A program made the translations under genes and the position numbers. A stretch of DNA of 64,000 nucleotides from contig JAEPRB010000028.1 of assembly GCA_016758965.1 (NCBI GenBank), positions 222,838 through 286,837 on the forward strand. The letters are read 5' to 3'. The notes beneath the pieces are model-generated. The model was not told the origin of the DNA, did not search any database, and saw only the letters and a list, made by a program, of their open reading frames with translations. Below, one piece after another: positions 11,484 through 24,637 of the stretch (positions within the stretch are counted from its first letter, which is position 1; each line of letters starts with the position of its first letter). The stretch is from Circinella minor. Taxonomy: Eukaryota > Mucoromycota > Mucoromycetes > Mucorales > Lichtheimiaceae.

Positions 11484-13639
11484 ATGGTGTCTAATAAGGA
11501 AATTAATAATAACGCTGCTGAACTTGATGGCATGCTCAAGCGTATGCATGAAATGGTCATCCAACGTAAGTGTATTCTTCAATTATCAAATATTATCTTT
11601 GTAAGTAAAAGAACAGAAAGAACTAACTCGAATTTCAATTATCACTATAGATGTAAAGGAAGGTCAAGATTTGCATTCTGTTGTAAATTATCGATCGCCC
11701 TCTGAACTGTATAAGGCAGTTGACCTTGCTTTGCCGGAACTGGGTACCGGTGTGGATGGTAAATAAATCATTATTGTTGGTGGTTACCTAGGATACAAAT
11801 AAAGACCCATCACTAACAGGAAAAAAAATTACATCTACGCTTGATTTTGTTTATTATAGGCACTTTTGACTTGATCAAAAAAACTCTTGACTATAGTGTC
11901 AATTCATGGAATCCTCGATTTATGGATAAGCTTTATGCTGGTACTAATCCCATTGGCGTCATCTCTGAATTTTTGCTTGGTGTTTTAAATGGCAATTGTC
12001 ATGTATACCATGTTTCTCCCGTTTTAACTTTAATGGAAGTTGAAGTTACTAAAGCTGTTGGACAATTACTCGGCATGGGTGAACATGCCAATGGTCTTTT
12101 CTGCCCTGGTGGTTCTGCTTCTAATTTATTGGCTATGGTCACCGCTCGTAACTACTTGTACCCTTCCATTAAGACCAGCGGTTATATTCCTCGTCCTTTC
12201 AACCCTACCGCTGATTATGGCAAGCTTAAGGTTTTCACTTCCGCTCATTGTCACTATAGTATTGATAAAGCTGCTCTTGTACTTGGTTTGGGCACGGATA
12301 GTATTGTTAAGGTTCCTACTAATGAAAAATGTCAAATGCGTGTTGATGAACTTGGTAAATATATTATCAAACTTTTTTTTTGTGGGAAATAATTTTTGTG
12401 GGACATCCACCATATCTATTATACGGAGAATTAACCGGCTTCATTTCAAAAACGGTAGAACGGTTGATTCAAGAAAGTGTTGAACGTGGTGAAACACCAT
12501 TTTTCATTAATGCTACTGCAGGAACAACTGTTATGGTAATATAAAACACTATATATTTATAAATTATATTTCTTGTCTAGTGTTATATTTAAATTAATGT
12601 TTTATTTATTTCAAAAAAAAAATAGGGTGCATTCGATCCAATTCGAAGTATATCTACAATTGCTAAGAAGTACAACTGTTGGTTACATGTCGACGGATCA
12701 TGGGGTGGTTCCGCCATCTTCTCCCAAACAGTCCGCGAAGAATTGGGCTGGCTTGACGGCTCTGGACAGGTAGGCAAAAAAAAAATTATAGGTTGGTTAG
12801 AAAAATCAAATTTTCTTTCCACCCTTCGATTTTTTATATAGAAAAAAGGCGGGTCAGCAAATATATATTTGACCGATTGATGTAGTTTTTTACTGAATAT
12901 TTCTACTTTATCATATTTTACCTTTGTATGTATCTATATGTATGTTCCATGTGTACTGCTTCATCCACTTTCTCCATCGTCTGTTTTCCTTAAATCTTCA
13001 CACCTTCACAATGAATAGGCTGATTCTTTTACCATGAACCCTCATAAACTTCTAGGTGTCCCGCTTCAATGCTCTATGGTTGTGAGTCCTCATGAAATGA
13101 TCTTTCCCAAAGCAAATACCTTGGCTGCTGACTATTTGTTTCACGGTAACCCTTATGACCTTGGTGCTGGCACCATTGGTTGTGGCCGAAGACCTGATGC
13201 ATTAAAAATTTTTTTGGCTTGGAAATTCTATGGCAGTGATGGATTGGGTCAGCGTATCGATCGTGCCCTCCAGGCTTCTGCTGATTTTACTGATCTTGTC
13301 CGAGAACGAAAGCAATTTGAACTTGTTGCTGATCCTAGCTTATTCTGCCAAGTATGTTTCTGGTATGTTCCCAAGGAGATTGAGGAACAGGTACAAACAT
13401 GGAAAAAGGATCCCCAGGCTTGGAAAACCAAGATGACCCATGTCATCCATCTTTTGCATGAACGAGTAAATCATTCCGGTGACTTTTTGGTGGACCATGC
13501 TCCTCTTGATAATTTGCCTCACTTTTTCCGTATAGTAATTAATGCGCCTACTGTGAACGTTCATCGAGATTTGGGTGCTTTGTTGGATGCTATTGAAGAT
13601 GCAAGTAAAAACATCACGTGGAATGAAATCTCTCTTTAA
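11484..13639 (+). CDS. Group II PLP-dependent decarboxylase (glutamate / cysteine sulfinate / aspartate decarboxylase-like)
   Basis: Six exons, 11484-11565, 11651-11758, 11860-12354, 12429-12535, 12626-12769 and 13019-13639, give 518 residues. Hallmarks in order: GVISEFLLGVLNGNCHVYHVSPVLTLME split by no intron, FCPGGSASN in the cofactor-phosphate region, NATAGTTVMGAFDPI, the HVDGSWGGS motif with the Asp that contacts the PLP ring nitrogen, and MNPHKLLGVP, whose Lys (about 322) forms the Schiff base. The overall arrangement resembles animal CSAD and GAD more than bacterial GadB. It likely decarboxylates an acidic amino acid (glutamate to GABA, or cysteine sulfinate/aspartate) in the cytosol; the substrate is not decidable by eye. 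The weakest junction is the acceptor at 12428, chosen because the alternatives break the frame. Confidence 0.9.
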
Positions 13640-15464
13640 AAACAAAAACAAACAAAGTTCATAATGAAAATTCAAAGAAAATGCCTTAAAAGATATCCTT
13701 ATTTTTAATCACATATAATATTTTTTAATTTTTTTTTAAAAAAAAGATAAATGTTTAATTAATAAAGAAATTATGTACATATTCCATATCGCATGTGTTT
13801 GTCGATCTATTGTTTATTGTTTAATTGATTACAGTTAAAGTTTCAGGGATAGAAGTACGAAAATGGGTAAGATACGAGTATGGAGGAGAAGAGACTCTTA
13901 GGGTTATTTGGGATACTTTCCCTTCTTCTATATTCTTATTATATATAGAGAGAATATATCTTCATATCACGTTCCATTCATTGATGATTAACCAGTCGAT
14001 ATCAAAAGCTTAGAATTTGAATTTGGAAATAAAGTCGTTAGGGCATAAGAAATATTGTGTGTGCGTAATACGCATAATGCTGGTGATGAGCACTAAACCA
14101 ATATACAAGAGCGAAAGAATATGGATCGATTACTAATAGAAAACATGTCGTTTAAAAACATCTGTGCTAACATGCAGTTACCTTATTAAACTTTCCATCT
14201 ATCATATGGTGAAGATATCTTTACCATTTATATTGATGGGCTGGATTGGTGTGCATAGTTGTTGCTTTTCACTACGTGCCAGTAACAATACGTACACAAA
14301 CTGTTTTGTAGAAAGTGAAAATGAATACCGTTACAGTATAGCTTTCAGCAGCAATACCTCTATTTACATTAAAGGTTTTATTAGTAATAGTCGTTAATTA
14401 TTTAAAAGTGGATTGATATGAATGAGATTTTTCGAAGATGCATGCTATTTTCTTTTTTCAGTAAAAGACAATCTGCATATTACATGCCGATAATAGAATT
14501 ATTAAGAATTTATACTTAATACATCAACAAAAGTGTATATACAGTAGCTAAAAAAACATAGTTTGTTACATAGTCTCATTTCTTTGACAGATATAAAGAA
14601 AAAAAAATTGCGGATCGCAGAATGTGGCCTTCTCAATTCAAAACTACACGTTACACACTACAGTTCTTTATAGAATGATTACGCCAGCACCGAGGATCAT
14701 CACACTTCGTTTCTTTTTTGTTAAAATGTCTTACATAATATAATGCTTTTTTTTTCAGCTATAATAGCCTAATATCATTACATGTAGAATAGGTTTTGTT
14801 ATTGCTTTAATCTTCGTTAGACAACCACTTATCTTTATTAGTTCGGTTCTCGGTGCAGAGCATATAAAATCCACATAATACAAATAAAATAGTTATGTTC
14901 CTTGTTTGGTTAGTTCAATGTGAGTCAAATCAATTATTAATTTTGTATATTCGATTCACTGTTAATCTTACATAACTACGTAATCAGTAAAATATATATC
15001 TTTTAAGACAGAAAATAAGGAGGGACACGACCCTTTTTTTTTATTGTTCTTATTACTAGCAGTGTCCGCATCCATTCTGGATATAGCTATCTGCAAGGAA
15101 ACTAGGATATTTACTAAATTACTTCTCCTTTATCATCAGTATCATTATTATGATAACGGTATATTCTTTTATGACGTGAAGGGATTTATAAGAAAATGCG
15201 GTTTTTACCATGTTGATGAAGCAAAAGAAACAGAAGACCCAGAAATATAATGAAAAAAGGGGTCAAGAACGTTATTTATTGTTGTTTATGTTTTCCAAAA
15301 AAAAAAAATATTCAGTTTCCTTTTTCAATTTTTAAAAGAAAGGAAGGTTGTGTGTCTTCTTCTCATCACTTTTTTTTCTCTCTTCCGTGTTTCTTTTCTT
15401 TTTTCTTTTCTTTTTTTTTACTTTCTTTCTTATATATTATTTATTTCGATTTATTTGCTAATAA
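13640..15464. other. Intergenic, AT-rich, no convincing gene
   Basis: 1.8 kb between the decarboxylase and the SH3/RasGEF gene. A 62-codon frame at 13825-14013 has a protein-like first half (VKVSGIEVRKWVRYEYGG) but no good start or splice context. Other frames are AT-driven. A long CT/T-rich tract at 15340-15450 precedes the RasGEF start, as is usual for promoters here. Confidence 0.5.
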
Positions 15465-18400
15465 ATGGGACCTCTTTCGTCGTCATCAGTACAATCTATT
15501 TGTAAAGCTCGGGCACTTTACCCGTTTCAATCAAAAGAACCAACAGCTCTAAATTTCGAACCTGGTATTTTGATCGATGTCTTGTCAAAAGTGGATTCAG
15601 GATGGTGGCTCGGATGGTAAGTTTTTTTTCTCTTTATTTTATTTTCAAAATTCTTGGACGTTGTTTTGATTATTGTCTAAAAAGGGAGAATGGGCAAAGG
15701 TACACTTACCAAAATAAGGTTAAATCACTAAATAAAACAACAGTACGCCGGGGAGTGCTCCAGGATGGTTCCCAAAAGATTATGTTGAAGTCATTGAACT
15801 CCAAAACCCCATGGTAAGACATTAATTTGTTTGTTACATATTACTTTTATTATCTTAAGCTTGTGACACAATCAACAAAAAAAATAAAGCATAGAAACAC
15901 AAGCATTCGAAAACGACATGATTTTCCAGTCCAAAAACCTGACCAGGGGTACAACGAGAATGGAGAATCTACCTTACCACCAATACAATTAAATCGAAAA
16001 AGCTTTATTACAACAAATAATAACAGTAATCACAGCAAGAGCAATAATATAAAAAACAATGAATGGATAATTCAATCAACTGAAGATGGTGAAGGTCAAT
16101 ATTTATTTAATCCAACAACTGGTGAAATGCGATTTACGTTTCCGGAAGATGATGAAGATGATGAAGATGATAATGAAAAGAAACATAGCAACAATGGTGC
16201 TAACTATTACCCAGATAATAATTATAACAATAATGTTTTGGATGATGGTGATGATGATGATGATAATTCGTCTTTTTTAGATGCTAGCGATAGATCCTGG
16301 CTTCACGAGTATGAGGAGGACGACGGGGGTGCCAGAACCATGGAAGAAGAGGAGATTGAATTTGTTCCTCAAAAGGTAAACATTTTTATAGTGTAGCATT
16401 TATAAAAATTGATGAGGATAATCAGCGTTGTTGCTTTCCTTGAAACCTCAAAATATAAAAAACTGTCTTATATTTTTATTATATTTTACCTCTGTTGTGT
16501 ACCCTAACCATTGAATTTAATCTTTTTAATATTACTTGCGATAATAACATCCTATCTATCTTTATTTCTACAGATACCGTTTCCGTGGCATCGACATATC
16601 GTACCACCAGTTCACTACCATCTTTTTACTGAATCACAGGCTATTGAATTACAGGTAAACAAAAAGAAAATGGTGTTGTAGTTTTTGCTTGGTGAAGTGT
16701 ATGATTTATGTTATCGTATTAGTATTTCTTTGAGGAGGGTACTTTTTTTATATTAAGCTTGAGATTAAACTTTCCTCTTTGCTCCTTTATTATTAGACGA
16801 CCACAACATCAAAAGGGGTCGATCTATCTTCTCTTTCTTTAAACTGGGATGTTTTGAACACGTGCACTGCAATAACAATATATAATTTAAATGCTGCCAT
16901 TCAATATAGTCGAAAAAAGCTTTACGTGCCTTATACCATGGCTGTCATCAATGCTATCAAATTGATGATGATGGCCTGTGGTGCTGTTGACAAAGAATGG
17001 TTCAAAACAATTCAGCAAAAGGATTTACAATCTTCTCATCGGTCTACTATTGCGTGCCTTGCCAAAATGATGCTTACAGCTGTGTCAGTAGAACGAGGAG
17101 ATATTGACAAACAGCAACTTGTAAATGATGCACGTGAAGTATTAGTTGCAGTACGAAGCTTTGTTACTGCTTGTCATGCGAATTCTGACTTGATGCAGCT
17201 CCGTACAGTATTGGGAGCCGTATTGAATTTTTCTCCTTGTTCTCCATCCTCTGTTTCTCCTGTTGTCAAAAACAATAAAAACAACAACAGCAGCAATACA
17301 TTATCACGAGCTTCATATCCTCCAACAGCAATCACGACCATTTTAGAAGAAGGATCAACTGCCAATAAAAGTTCAGATGTATTGTTATCACCCACCTCAC
17401 CACGGTTCCGAGAACATCGCGAGAATTCAACATCCAGTCATTTTAGTAATCGAACAACAACTACACATGCAACAAGTATGCATAGCAGCAGTCCTGGAAA
17501 CAATAGTAGTAGCGGCAGTAGCACTAGTCAACCACTTTTAATACCAGCAGATGAACGTTTTGATAATAGCACTTCTCCATCCTATGACAACATTCAATCA
17601 TGTGTTGCAGAACTAGAAGGATCTATTGATGATATGCTTATTATTCTCGATCAACGTAGGCATCAGCGTGACGCATTAGCAGCACTTTTGCTCGCTCGAT
17701 TAGATCACATGTGTCAACGTACCGGTCAACTTTTGTTTCGTATCGAGCGAATATTGTCCATTGATCGAGATGTCGAATTACAAATCACAGACTGCAAAAC
17801 TAAACTACTTCATGGATTCGGTGTTTTATTTGTCAAGCTTCAATGTATGACCAATGTGCATTTACCAATAGAAGATGCCGTGTTAGATGTAGAAACCGTC
17901 GTGGAACATATGAAAAAGCCTATGAACCTAATTATTAAATGTAGTAACAAGATTATAGACCATGGGGAACTATCTATCAGTCAACGAGGTAGTTTAATTT
18001 TACCAGCAGAAGATTTACTTAATAATAAACAGCAAGGAAAATCAAGTAATAGTGACAGTAAACCATTATCACCAAGAGTATACATGGGTTACGACTATAA
18101 GCCAGAAGAAATCGCATTCACGAGTGATGGAAAAATTAAAGGCGGCACATTATCAGCACTTATTGAACGGTTAACATTGCATGACCAATCCGATACAAAA
18201 TTCATTCAATCTTTCTTATTGACATACCGCGCATTTTGTTCATCTGAAGAATTATTTGTACGCTTAAAAATACGTTTCGATTTACAGGCGCCACCTGATT
18301 TAACACCTTTCGAATTCGAAGATTGGAAGGAAAGCAAACAAAAATTAATCCGGTTACGTGTTTTTAACGTTTTTAAACACTGGGTCGAGTATTATATGAA

Positions 18401-19462
18401 CGTCGAAGAGGATCAATCCGTATTGCATGACCTACTCGAATTCACCAACACAACTTTGCGTGCATCAATAAGTTTTTCAGCTGATCAATTGGAACGTTTG
18501 ATCCGTCGACGACTTGATTCAGATCCGCTTCGTAAACTCGTTGTTAACACACCACGGGATCAACCCACCCCCATATTACCACGTAACGTCAAGAAATTTC
18601 GTCTTTTGGATGTCCATCCGCTAGAAATGGCAAGACAGTTAACAATTATGGATTTTGGTCTTTATCGATCCATCCAGCCTTCTGAATGTCTTGACAAGGC
18701 GTGGTCAAGCAGTGATAAATCCAAAGGTGTTCATATTCGACAATCCATTGAATACAATAATCAAGTCACCATGTGGGTTTCAGACTCCATTTTATGTCAA
18801 ACAGATATCAAAAAACGAGTTAACACTATCAAATATTGGGTCCAAGTTGCTGAAAAATGTTGTCAACAACTTCACAGCTTCAATACATGTATGGCAATCC
18901 TCTCTGCCTTTGAAAGTAGTGCGATTGCCCGACTATCCCGCACTTGGGAAGTAGCGGGATCGCGTGTTCAACAAACATTAAATGGCATGCGTGAAATATT
19001 TGCTTCCAACAAAAACTTTGCCAAATATCGAACATTGGTTCATTCCGTAAATCCACCCTGTATCCCTTTCCTTGGTGTATACTTACAGGACTTAACATTT
19101 ATTGAGGACGGTAATCCACATATGTTGAAGAATACTGAACTAATTAATTTTGCCAAGCTGGCCAAGACAAGTGAAGTAATTCGTGAAATTCAACAATATC
19201 AGTCTACACCGTACCCCTTTTTGTCCGTTTCCATGTTACAAATGTTCATTAGGGCTAATCTGCAAAGTTCTCGAGACGACGAATTGCTATACAGCGAAAG
19301 CTTGAAAATAGAACCAAAGTAAGCCTTTGTTTATCGTTATCGTCACTTACATTTTTATTATAATCTAAAAGAAAATATTCTTATCAAACAATTTTTATTT
19401 TTGGTAGAGAGCGAACGGATGAGAAAGTAACTCGGCTTTTAGAGGAATCTGGATTTATTTAA
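15465..19462 (+). CDS. SH3 domain Ras guanine-nucleotide exchange factor (Cdc25-like)
   Basis: Six exons, 15465-15616, 15744-15813, 15860-16375, 16574-16654, 16797-19318 and 19408-19462, give about 1131 residues. An N-terminal SH3 domain (about 12-72) runs from ARALYPF through GWWLGW to APGWFPKDYVEV. A WW-like stretch (about 142-172) reads WIIQSTEDGEGQYLFNPTTG. An acidic Asp-rich region follows, then a long Ser/Asn-rich linker, a RasGEF-N segment (about 719: GGTLSALIERLTLHD) and a catalytic CDC25 domain (about 878-1110: DVHPLEMARQLTIMDF, FNTCMAILSAFESSAIARL, PFLGVYLQDLTFIEDG). It should load GTP onto Ras at membranes, as Cdc25 does upstream of cAMP/PKA and MAPK signalling. The last exon is inferred: splicing at AA|GTAAGC replaces an early stop and ends LLEESGFI. 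The third exon could also start at 15890, in the same frame. Confidence 0.9.
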
Positions 19463-19556
19463 GCGTGATCTTTTGTTTTGTCTTTATACTCTTTTCAGCA
19501 TACCCATACAAATTTTATTCTCTCTACTCCATCTATCACTAATATATCATATTCTA

Positions 19557-19593
<37 letters not shown>

Positions 19594-20515
19594 CTTTTCT
19601 ATGTATCATAAAGATAATTTCTAAATATGTAGTCGTAAATAATAATGATAATAATAATAATGCATAATAATAAATTGATAAGCAAAGATTTACAGAACAA
19701 AAAAGCATATGATATCGATAGAGAAAAAGAATAACATAAAAAAAAGCATGGAGCAATAAAAAATAGAAAGAAGACGTAAAACGGCAGAATTGAGGTATAA
19801 GAGCTGGGTGGTAGGATCAGAGCACTTTTTGAAACAAGGAAGATGACCGAATATATGTATGTGAAAACAATGAGGGACATTGTTTTCAACTTTTTTTCTC
19901 TTCCTTCTTCTTTTCTTTATTAGCCAATTTGGAACATCCTCTCCATACATATATAAAAATCTCCAATCAAAACTAGTCCAAGATAATGCTCAATAAAGTT
20001 ATCAAAGTATGGGCGAAGCGCAAGTATAACCATGTTGAAAAAATTGATGGCTTCTATTACTGTAGGACTTTATCGCTTTGCGTGACTTACCCCTATATAT
20101 GTGTGAGAAAAGGGCACGAGTTTCGATTAGCACAGAAAAACTGTGTCCAGGTGGATCCAATCATTGAGAAACGACGAGGTATGATGGTTGGAATAGGATA
20201 AGGGGCATTGGTCAGAATGGTGCTTGTGGTGCTATAGCTATAGTGAGTTGACGTTATTTTTATTTTATTAAAATAAAAAAATTCAAACAGACAAACTATT
20301 GACTTATAAAAGGCAACTTATCATAGCTGTACCAGTTGTTGACTGACCATCATCTATCTTTTAATATTATGATACATAAATCGACTAATTCTCTAATTGA
20401 TATCAAAATAATTTTTGTACCTCCGAATGTTTTTCTAATATAAAGCCTGAATTATATATCTATTCTCTTTTACTTTCCCTGATAAACCCTCTTACACAAA
20501 AAAACGACTTATAAA
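19463..20515. other. Intergenic with CT/TA microsatellite
   Basis: A compound (CT)n(TA)n array lies at about 19555-19594 and an ATA/AAT-rich tract follows. A 71-codon ATG frame at 19986-20201 has a TATATAAAA about 35 bases upstream, but the peptide shows no recognisable feature, so I do not call it a gene. Confidence 0.5.
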
Positions 20516-20786
20516 ATGAAGCTTGGACAGGCATTCACAGTTTCAATGGGTGCCCTTCTTGGTGGTGCTGCTGGATTCTATTTATTGGAAGATTATAAGA
20601 TTAAAGCTAAGGTAAAATATACAATGCATTTTTTTTTCTCTTTTCCAATGGACAAAAAGTTTTTTTTTTTTGAAAGTTTTTCCCTTTTTTTAATTATTAT
20701 GATGTTAAATTATTTATTAGGAACAACGTTTGGCCATGCTTTTGGAAAAGAAACTTGAATACGAACAGCAAGAAAAGACATTGTGA
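20516..20786 (+). CDS. 53-residue single-span membrane miniprotein
   Basis: Two exons, 20516-20611 and 20721-20786, joined in phase 0 across a 109-nt GT-AG intron. The product has a hydrophobic, Gly/Ala-rich N-terminal segment (FTVSMGALLGGAAGFYLL), then a charged amphipathic helix rich in Lys, Glu and Gln (EQRLAMLLEKKLEYEQQEK). This layout is typical of small mitochondrial inner-membrane or assembly proteins, but I do not recognise the family. Support comes from ATG after a pyrimidine-rich leader, good splice signals, and protein-like composition on both sides of the intron. Confidence 0.6.
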
Positions 20787-21309
20787 GAGCCGGCATCATG
20801 ACCATTTCATTTGAGAAGAAACCAGTAGTTGAATCTTTTTACCATTGATATAATAGCACTCGCTTAGAATCTTATAATGACAACCACACACTAATCTTTT
20901 AGAAAATATTCACCTTTTTTTTGTACATAACAACCTTCCACTCTTAAAAAGAAACTTATCAACCTGACACACACACACACACACTTGCACATTTGCTTCT
21001 TTCATTTTTTTCGGGTATAATGCAATTTTTTTCTTTTTTTAGCATAAATAGTATAGTAGTAACAGCAGTAACAGTAGTAATCTATCATTACCTCCATATA
21101 TTCCGTTGGTAATAACAATAGTAATACTGGCAGCAATAATGATAATAATAGTAAAAATAATAAAAACAATTACATTTGATTCATGTGGATTTTGTTAAGC
21201 TTATATTAAATAGTGGCCAGGGCAACAAATAATACCGCCTGCATTTACTTACGGCGGTCACAGAAAAGGGACACAATCCTTCTTTTTTTTCTACTTGTCA
21301 AAAAAAAAA
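20787..21309. other. Intergenic with (CA)n and trinucleotide repeats
   Basis: About 520 bases. It holds a (CA)9 tract near 20967-20985 and AGT/AGC/AAT trinucleotide runs at 21055-21170. A T-rich tract precedes the PPR gene start. Confidence 0.55.
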
Positions 21310-23728
21310 ATGTTTCGAAGAACATGTTTGACAAGTCGACATGTTTCTAGTTTAACACGATCTTATGCTTCAAAGTACTTAATGTTTTTATATCTTGCAC
21401 TGTTTATATCAGAATAACTAAACAATATAAACAATAGGGCAAAACTTGACGTTGGGACAAAACGAGTGATCGATCAAGTAAAACGACTAGAATATCAATT
21501 GGAAGCACAAAAAAAACAAGCAAGTAGAAAAGGATCTAATGAGATCAGTGTGATCACCCTTTTTTTATATATTTAAAAACCTAATGTCTTAATGTATGAA
21601 ATAATTTAGGAAGAATCTGTAGCATTACTCGATCAAATCAGTGAACAAGACGTTCAAGAACTGTATGAACAAGTATCAGCTGAATTGCCCCCTCGGCAAC
21701 AACAATTAATTGCACCCGATTATTTACAAAGCCTTCGTATAAAATTTTTGGATACCCGGCAGCAACAAGAAGCGTTGGCAAGCAACGGTAATGAAGAAAA
21801 ATCTGTAAATAGTTTGATATCACAGCAGGAACAACAGCAAGAGCCACAATCATTGAATGATTTGACGATGCGTGATTTTGAACAGTTGATTTATGCGAAT
21901 GTAAATCATATTTACCTTTTTTTCGATAATATATATATTTATAAAAAACAATTTATACTAATTATTTTTTTTCTCTGTTTTCTTTAGGCACTTGCCAAAC
22001 GGCCCAAAGAAGCTGAACAAGCATTAGAGTTGATGGAGGTAAAAATAAAAGCATTATATTGAGAGATATTATAAGGACTATAATTGATTTCGATAAATAA
22101 TCTGACAACATTTTTTTTATTTGTTATATTTAGAAATGTGGTCAGGCACCCACTGTACGGTGTTATAATCATTTAATGGATGCCTATGCGAATGTAAATG
22201 ATGTAGAAAAAACAATTCAAGTGTACAAGAAAATAAAGGAAGATGAAGGTTTACAACCTGATATATACAGCTATTCAACCTTGATCAAAGCATTTATTGA
22301 AAGTAATCAACTAGAAGATGCATTCATCATATTCGATAAAATGAAGAGTTCTGATATGATCCCGACACAACCTATTTTTTCCAAAATGATAAGTGGATGC
22401 ATTCAAGCAAACAAGGTCGATAGAGCATGGGAAGTATTTGATTCAATGCGATTATCATATCATCAACCGGATGAAGTTAGCTTTACGTTAATGCTTCAAG
22501 CGTGTGCAAAGGTATTTATCAATAAATATAGTCTCGATCCGGAGAGGAGAGAATTGTTCTTGATACGTGGGAGTAAAAAGTTTTTGGTTTATATTAATTT
22601 ATCTTTTTTAACTCGAATTTGTATAGCGTGGCGAAGTGGAACGAGCATTGAATTTGTTTGAAGATATGACTGGATCATACTTGTACCCTACGGATGTCAC
22701 ATTTAATGTACTTATCAATGCATGTGCTAAGCGACCAGATTATTTCCAAGCAGCTTTTGACTTGTTGGAGCAAATGCAAACAGTATACAATTTCCAACCT
22801 GATCTTGTTACATATAACACATTATTAAGCGCTTGTGCACGAAGTGGAAATCTAAGCCGAGCTCATAATATTTTTAATATTATCGAAGAAGATGCGGATC
22901 AACATACTTTTGCCAACCTATTTTCATGCTATGCTAGCTACACTCCTCCTCGCGTATCACCAACAAACACTTCTGTCATTCAAGGACAACAACAACAACA
23001 GACTGAAGGATTAGTAGAACGTACACTCTTATCAAGTCAACTACCTGAGCGACGGTCCGCTGTTGTAGCTGAAGCCACCAAAATTTTTGATAGCATTGTT
23101 TCTGACAAACGCTGTGATATTAATACCCCTCTTCTTACTGCTTATTTATCAGTTCACATTTTTCAGAAGCAATCAAAGGAGGTGATGGATATTTATCTCA
23201 ACATGTTTGAAAAATATCAAGTAGAACGAATTCCAAAGACATTTTTGTTGATGCTTCAACATTGCTATAATCAAAGAGATGCTGATTTTGCATGGCAAGT
23301 ATGGAGTGATTATCAAGAGTTTTTGGAGCAAAGACAACAACAGGAAAAGGATATATCTAGCGCAAAGAGGGCTATTGAAGGTTGGTCACCCGATCAACAA
23401 CGAAGGATGGCTTTATTAATGGTGAATACACTTGCAAGGTAATAATATTCATATAAAAACGATATGTGGGATGATATTTATTATAAGAAACTGACGAACA
23501 AAGAATTAAATCTTGTCTAAATATTATAGAGGAAATGATCTCAAAAATGCACTCCAGTTGTTAGCAACCGAATTTCCTAATAGTAAAGATAAACCCCAAT
23601 TAAACGAACTCAAGACTTTACGAAATAAGTGCATTCAATTAGAAGAAGATGAAGCATTACGAAAATTAGAGCGACTCGTAAAGCGAGATTATAAACCAAA
23701 GCCAACAGATTGGCGATTTAAAAAATAG
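21310..23728 (+). CDS. Mitochondrial pentatricopeptide repeat (PPR) protein
   Basis: Seven exons, 21310-21374, 21438-21549, 21610-21900, 21988-22038, 22134-22511, 22627-23438 and 23530-23728, give about 635 residues. The N-terminus MFRRTCLTSRHVSSLTRSY is Arg/Ser-rich without acidic residues, a mitochondrial targeting type. PPR motifs run from about 174 to 400: CYNHLMDAYANVNDVEKTIQ, PDIYSYSTLIKAFIESNQLE, TFNVLINACAKRP and LVTYNTLLSACARSGNLSRA. PPR proteins bind organellar RNA and act in its processing, stability or translation. Gln-rich linkers separate the motif blocks. The second intron uses a weaker donor (GTGATC), forced by the frame. The gene is tail-to-tail with the 6PGL gene, 174 bases apart. 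The specific target RNA is unknown. Confidence 0.88.
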
Positions 23729-23902
23729 AATATAATACAACGCACAGACACACAGATATACACGCATTTTTTTTTTCATTTGTACATTTTTATTTACTAC
23801 TGCTAGCATACATTTTATTTTTTGTTTCATTTGTATAATAATAAAAGAACATCCCTATTCCTTGTTTATTTCCATATAATAATAATAATAATATCACCGC
23901 TT

Positions 23903-24637
23903 TTAATACTTGCTTATTGTTTGCTTTTGCAATTTGCCAGCAGCAGCATCATCCACAAACCAAAAGACAGAACCTTTGGGGTTAACACGTTGACATGGCA
24001 ATTGAAGCTGAGGTTGTTCCAAAATTTGTTGCAACATATCTTGTTTTCCTTCACCTGCTGTAACAAAAGCGACAGCTTTTGCATTATCAAGAACAGGATA
24101 TGTCAATGTAATACGTTCCGGTGGAGGCTTGGGGGAGTCCGTAATAGGTGCAACCCAACGTGAAGTTTCATTTAATAAAGGATGACCAGGAAACAAAGAA
24201 CAGCAGTGTCCATCAGGACCCATTCCCAATAAAATCAAATCAAAAGCAGGAAGCTCTTTGAAATAATCCTTAAGTTGTTGTTCATAATCAACAGCGGCTT
24301 TTTCGGCGTCTTTACCAAATGCACCAATAGTATACGACTTAGGTTGCTTATCACTATCGAGAGTATCGAGCAATTGAATCTTGAGCTCACGATAGTTGGA
24401 ATCGGCATCGTCAAGAGGAACACAACGTTCATCAGCCCAAAAGATTTGCCATTTGGAAAAATCGACATTAGGGTTTTGACGTAATTCCTTAGATAAGAGT
24501 TTTGGAAGAGAACCTCCAGAGACAGCAACAGTGAATGCACCATGATCAGCAATGGCTTCACTTGAACGTTTAGCGACAAAGTCGTTTAAGCCACTGGAAA
24601 GAGCGTCTGTACTTGGGAATGTGTAGGTGATTGACAT
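23903..24637 (-). CDS. 6-phosphogluconolactonase
   Basis: Intronless, 244 residues, starting at ATG 24637-24635. It hydrolyses 6-phosphogluconolactone to 6-phosphogluconate, the second step of the oxidative pentose phosphate pathway, in the cytosol. Family motifs are in order: VAVSGGSLPKLL near residue 38, WQIFWADERCVPLDD near 63, and ILLGMGPDGHCCSLFPGHPLL near 135. Length matches the Sol/PGLS family (about 240-260). The start is supported by a normal N-terminal helix region and no upstream in-frame extension of protein character. Confidence 0.95.
   Translation of the reverse strand: MSITYTFPSTDALSSGLNDFVAKRSSEAIADHGAFTVAVSGGSLPKLLSKELRQNPNVDFSKWQIFWADERCVPLDDADSNYRELKIQLLDTLDSDKQPKSYTIGAFGKDAEKAAVDYEQQLKDYFKELPAFDLILLGMGPDGHCCSLFPGHPLLNETSRWVAPITDSPKPPPERITLTYPVLDNAKAVAFVTAGEGKQDMLQQILEQPQLQLPCQRVNPKGSVFWFVDDAAAGKLQKQTISKY

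Noticed and set aside
19986..20201. 71-codon plus-strand ATG frame with upstream TATATAAAA
   Set aside because: No conserved feature; an isolated TATA-like run in AT-rich DNA is weak evidence.
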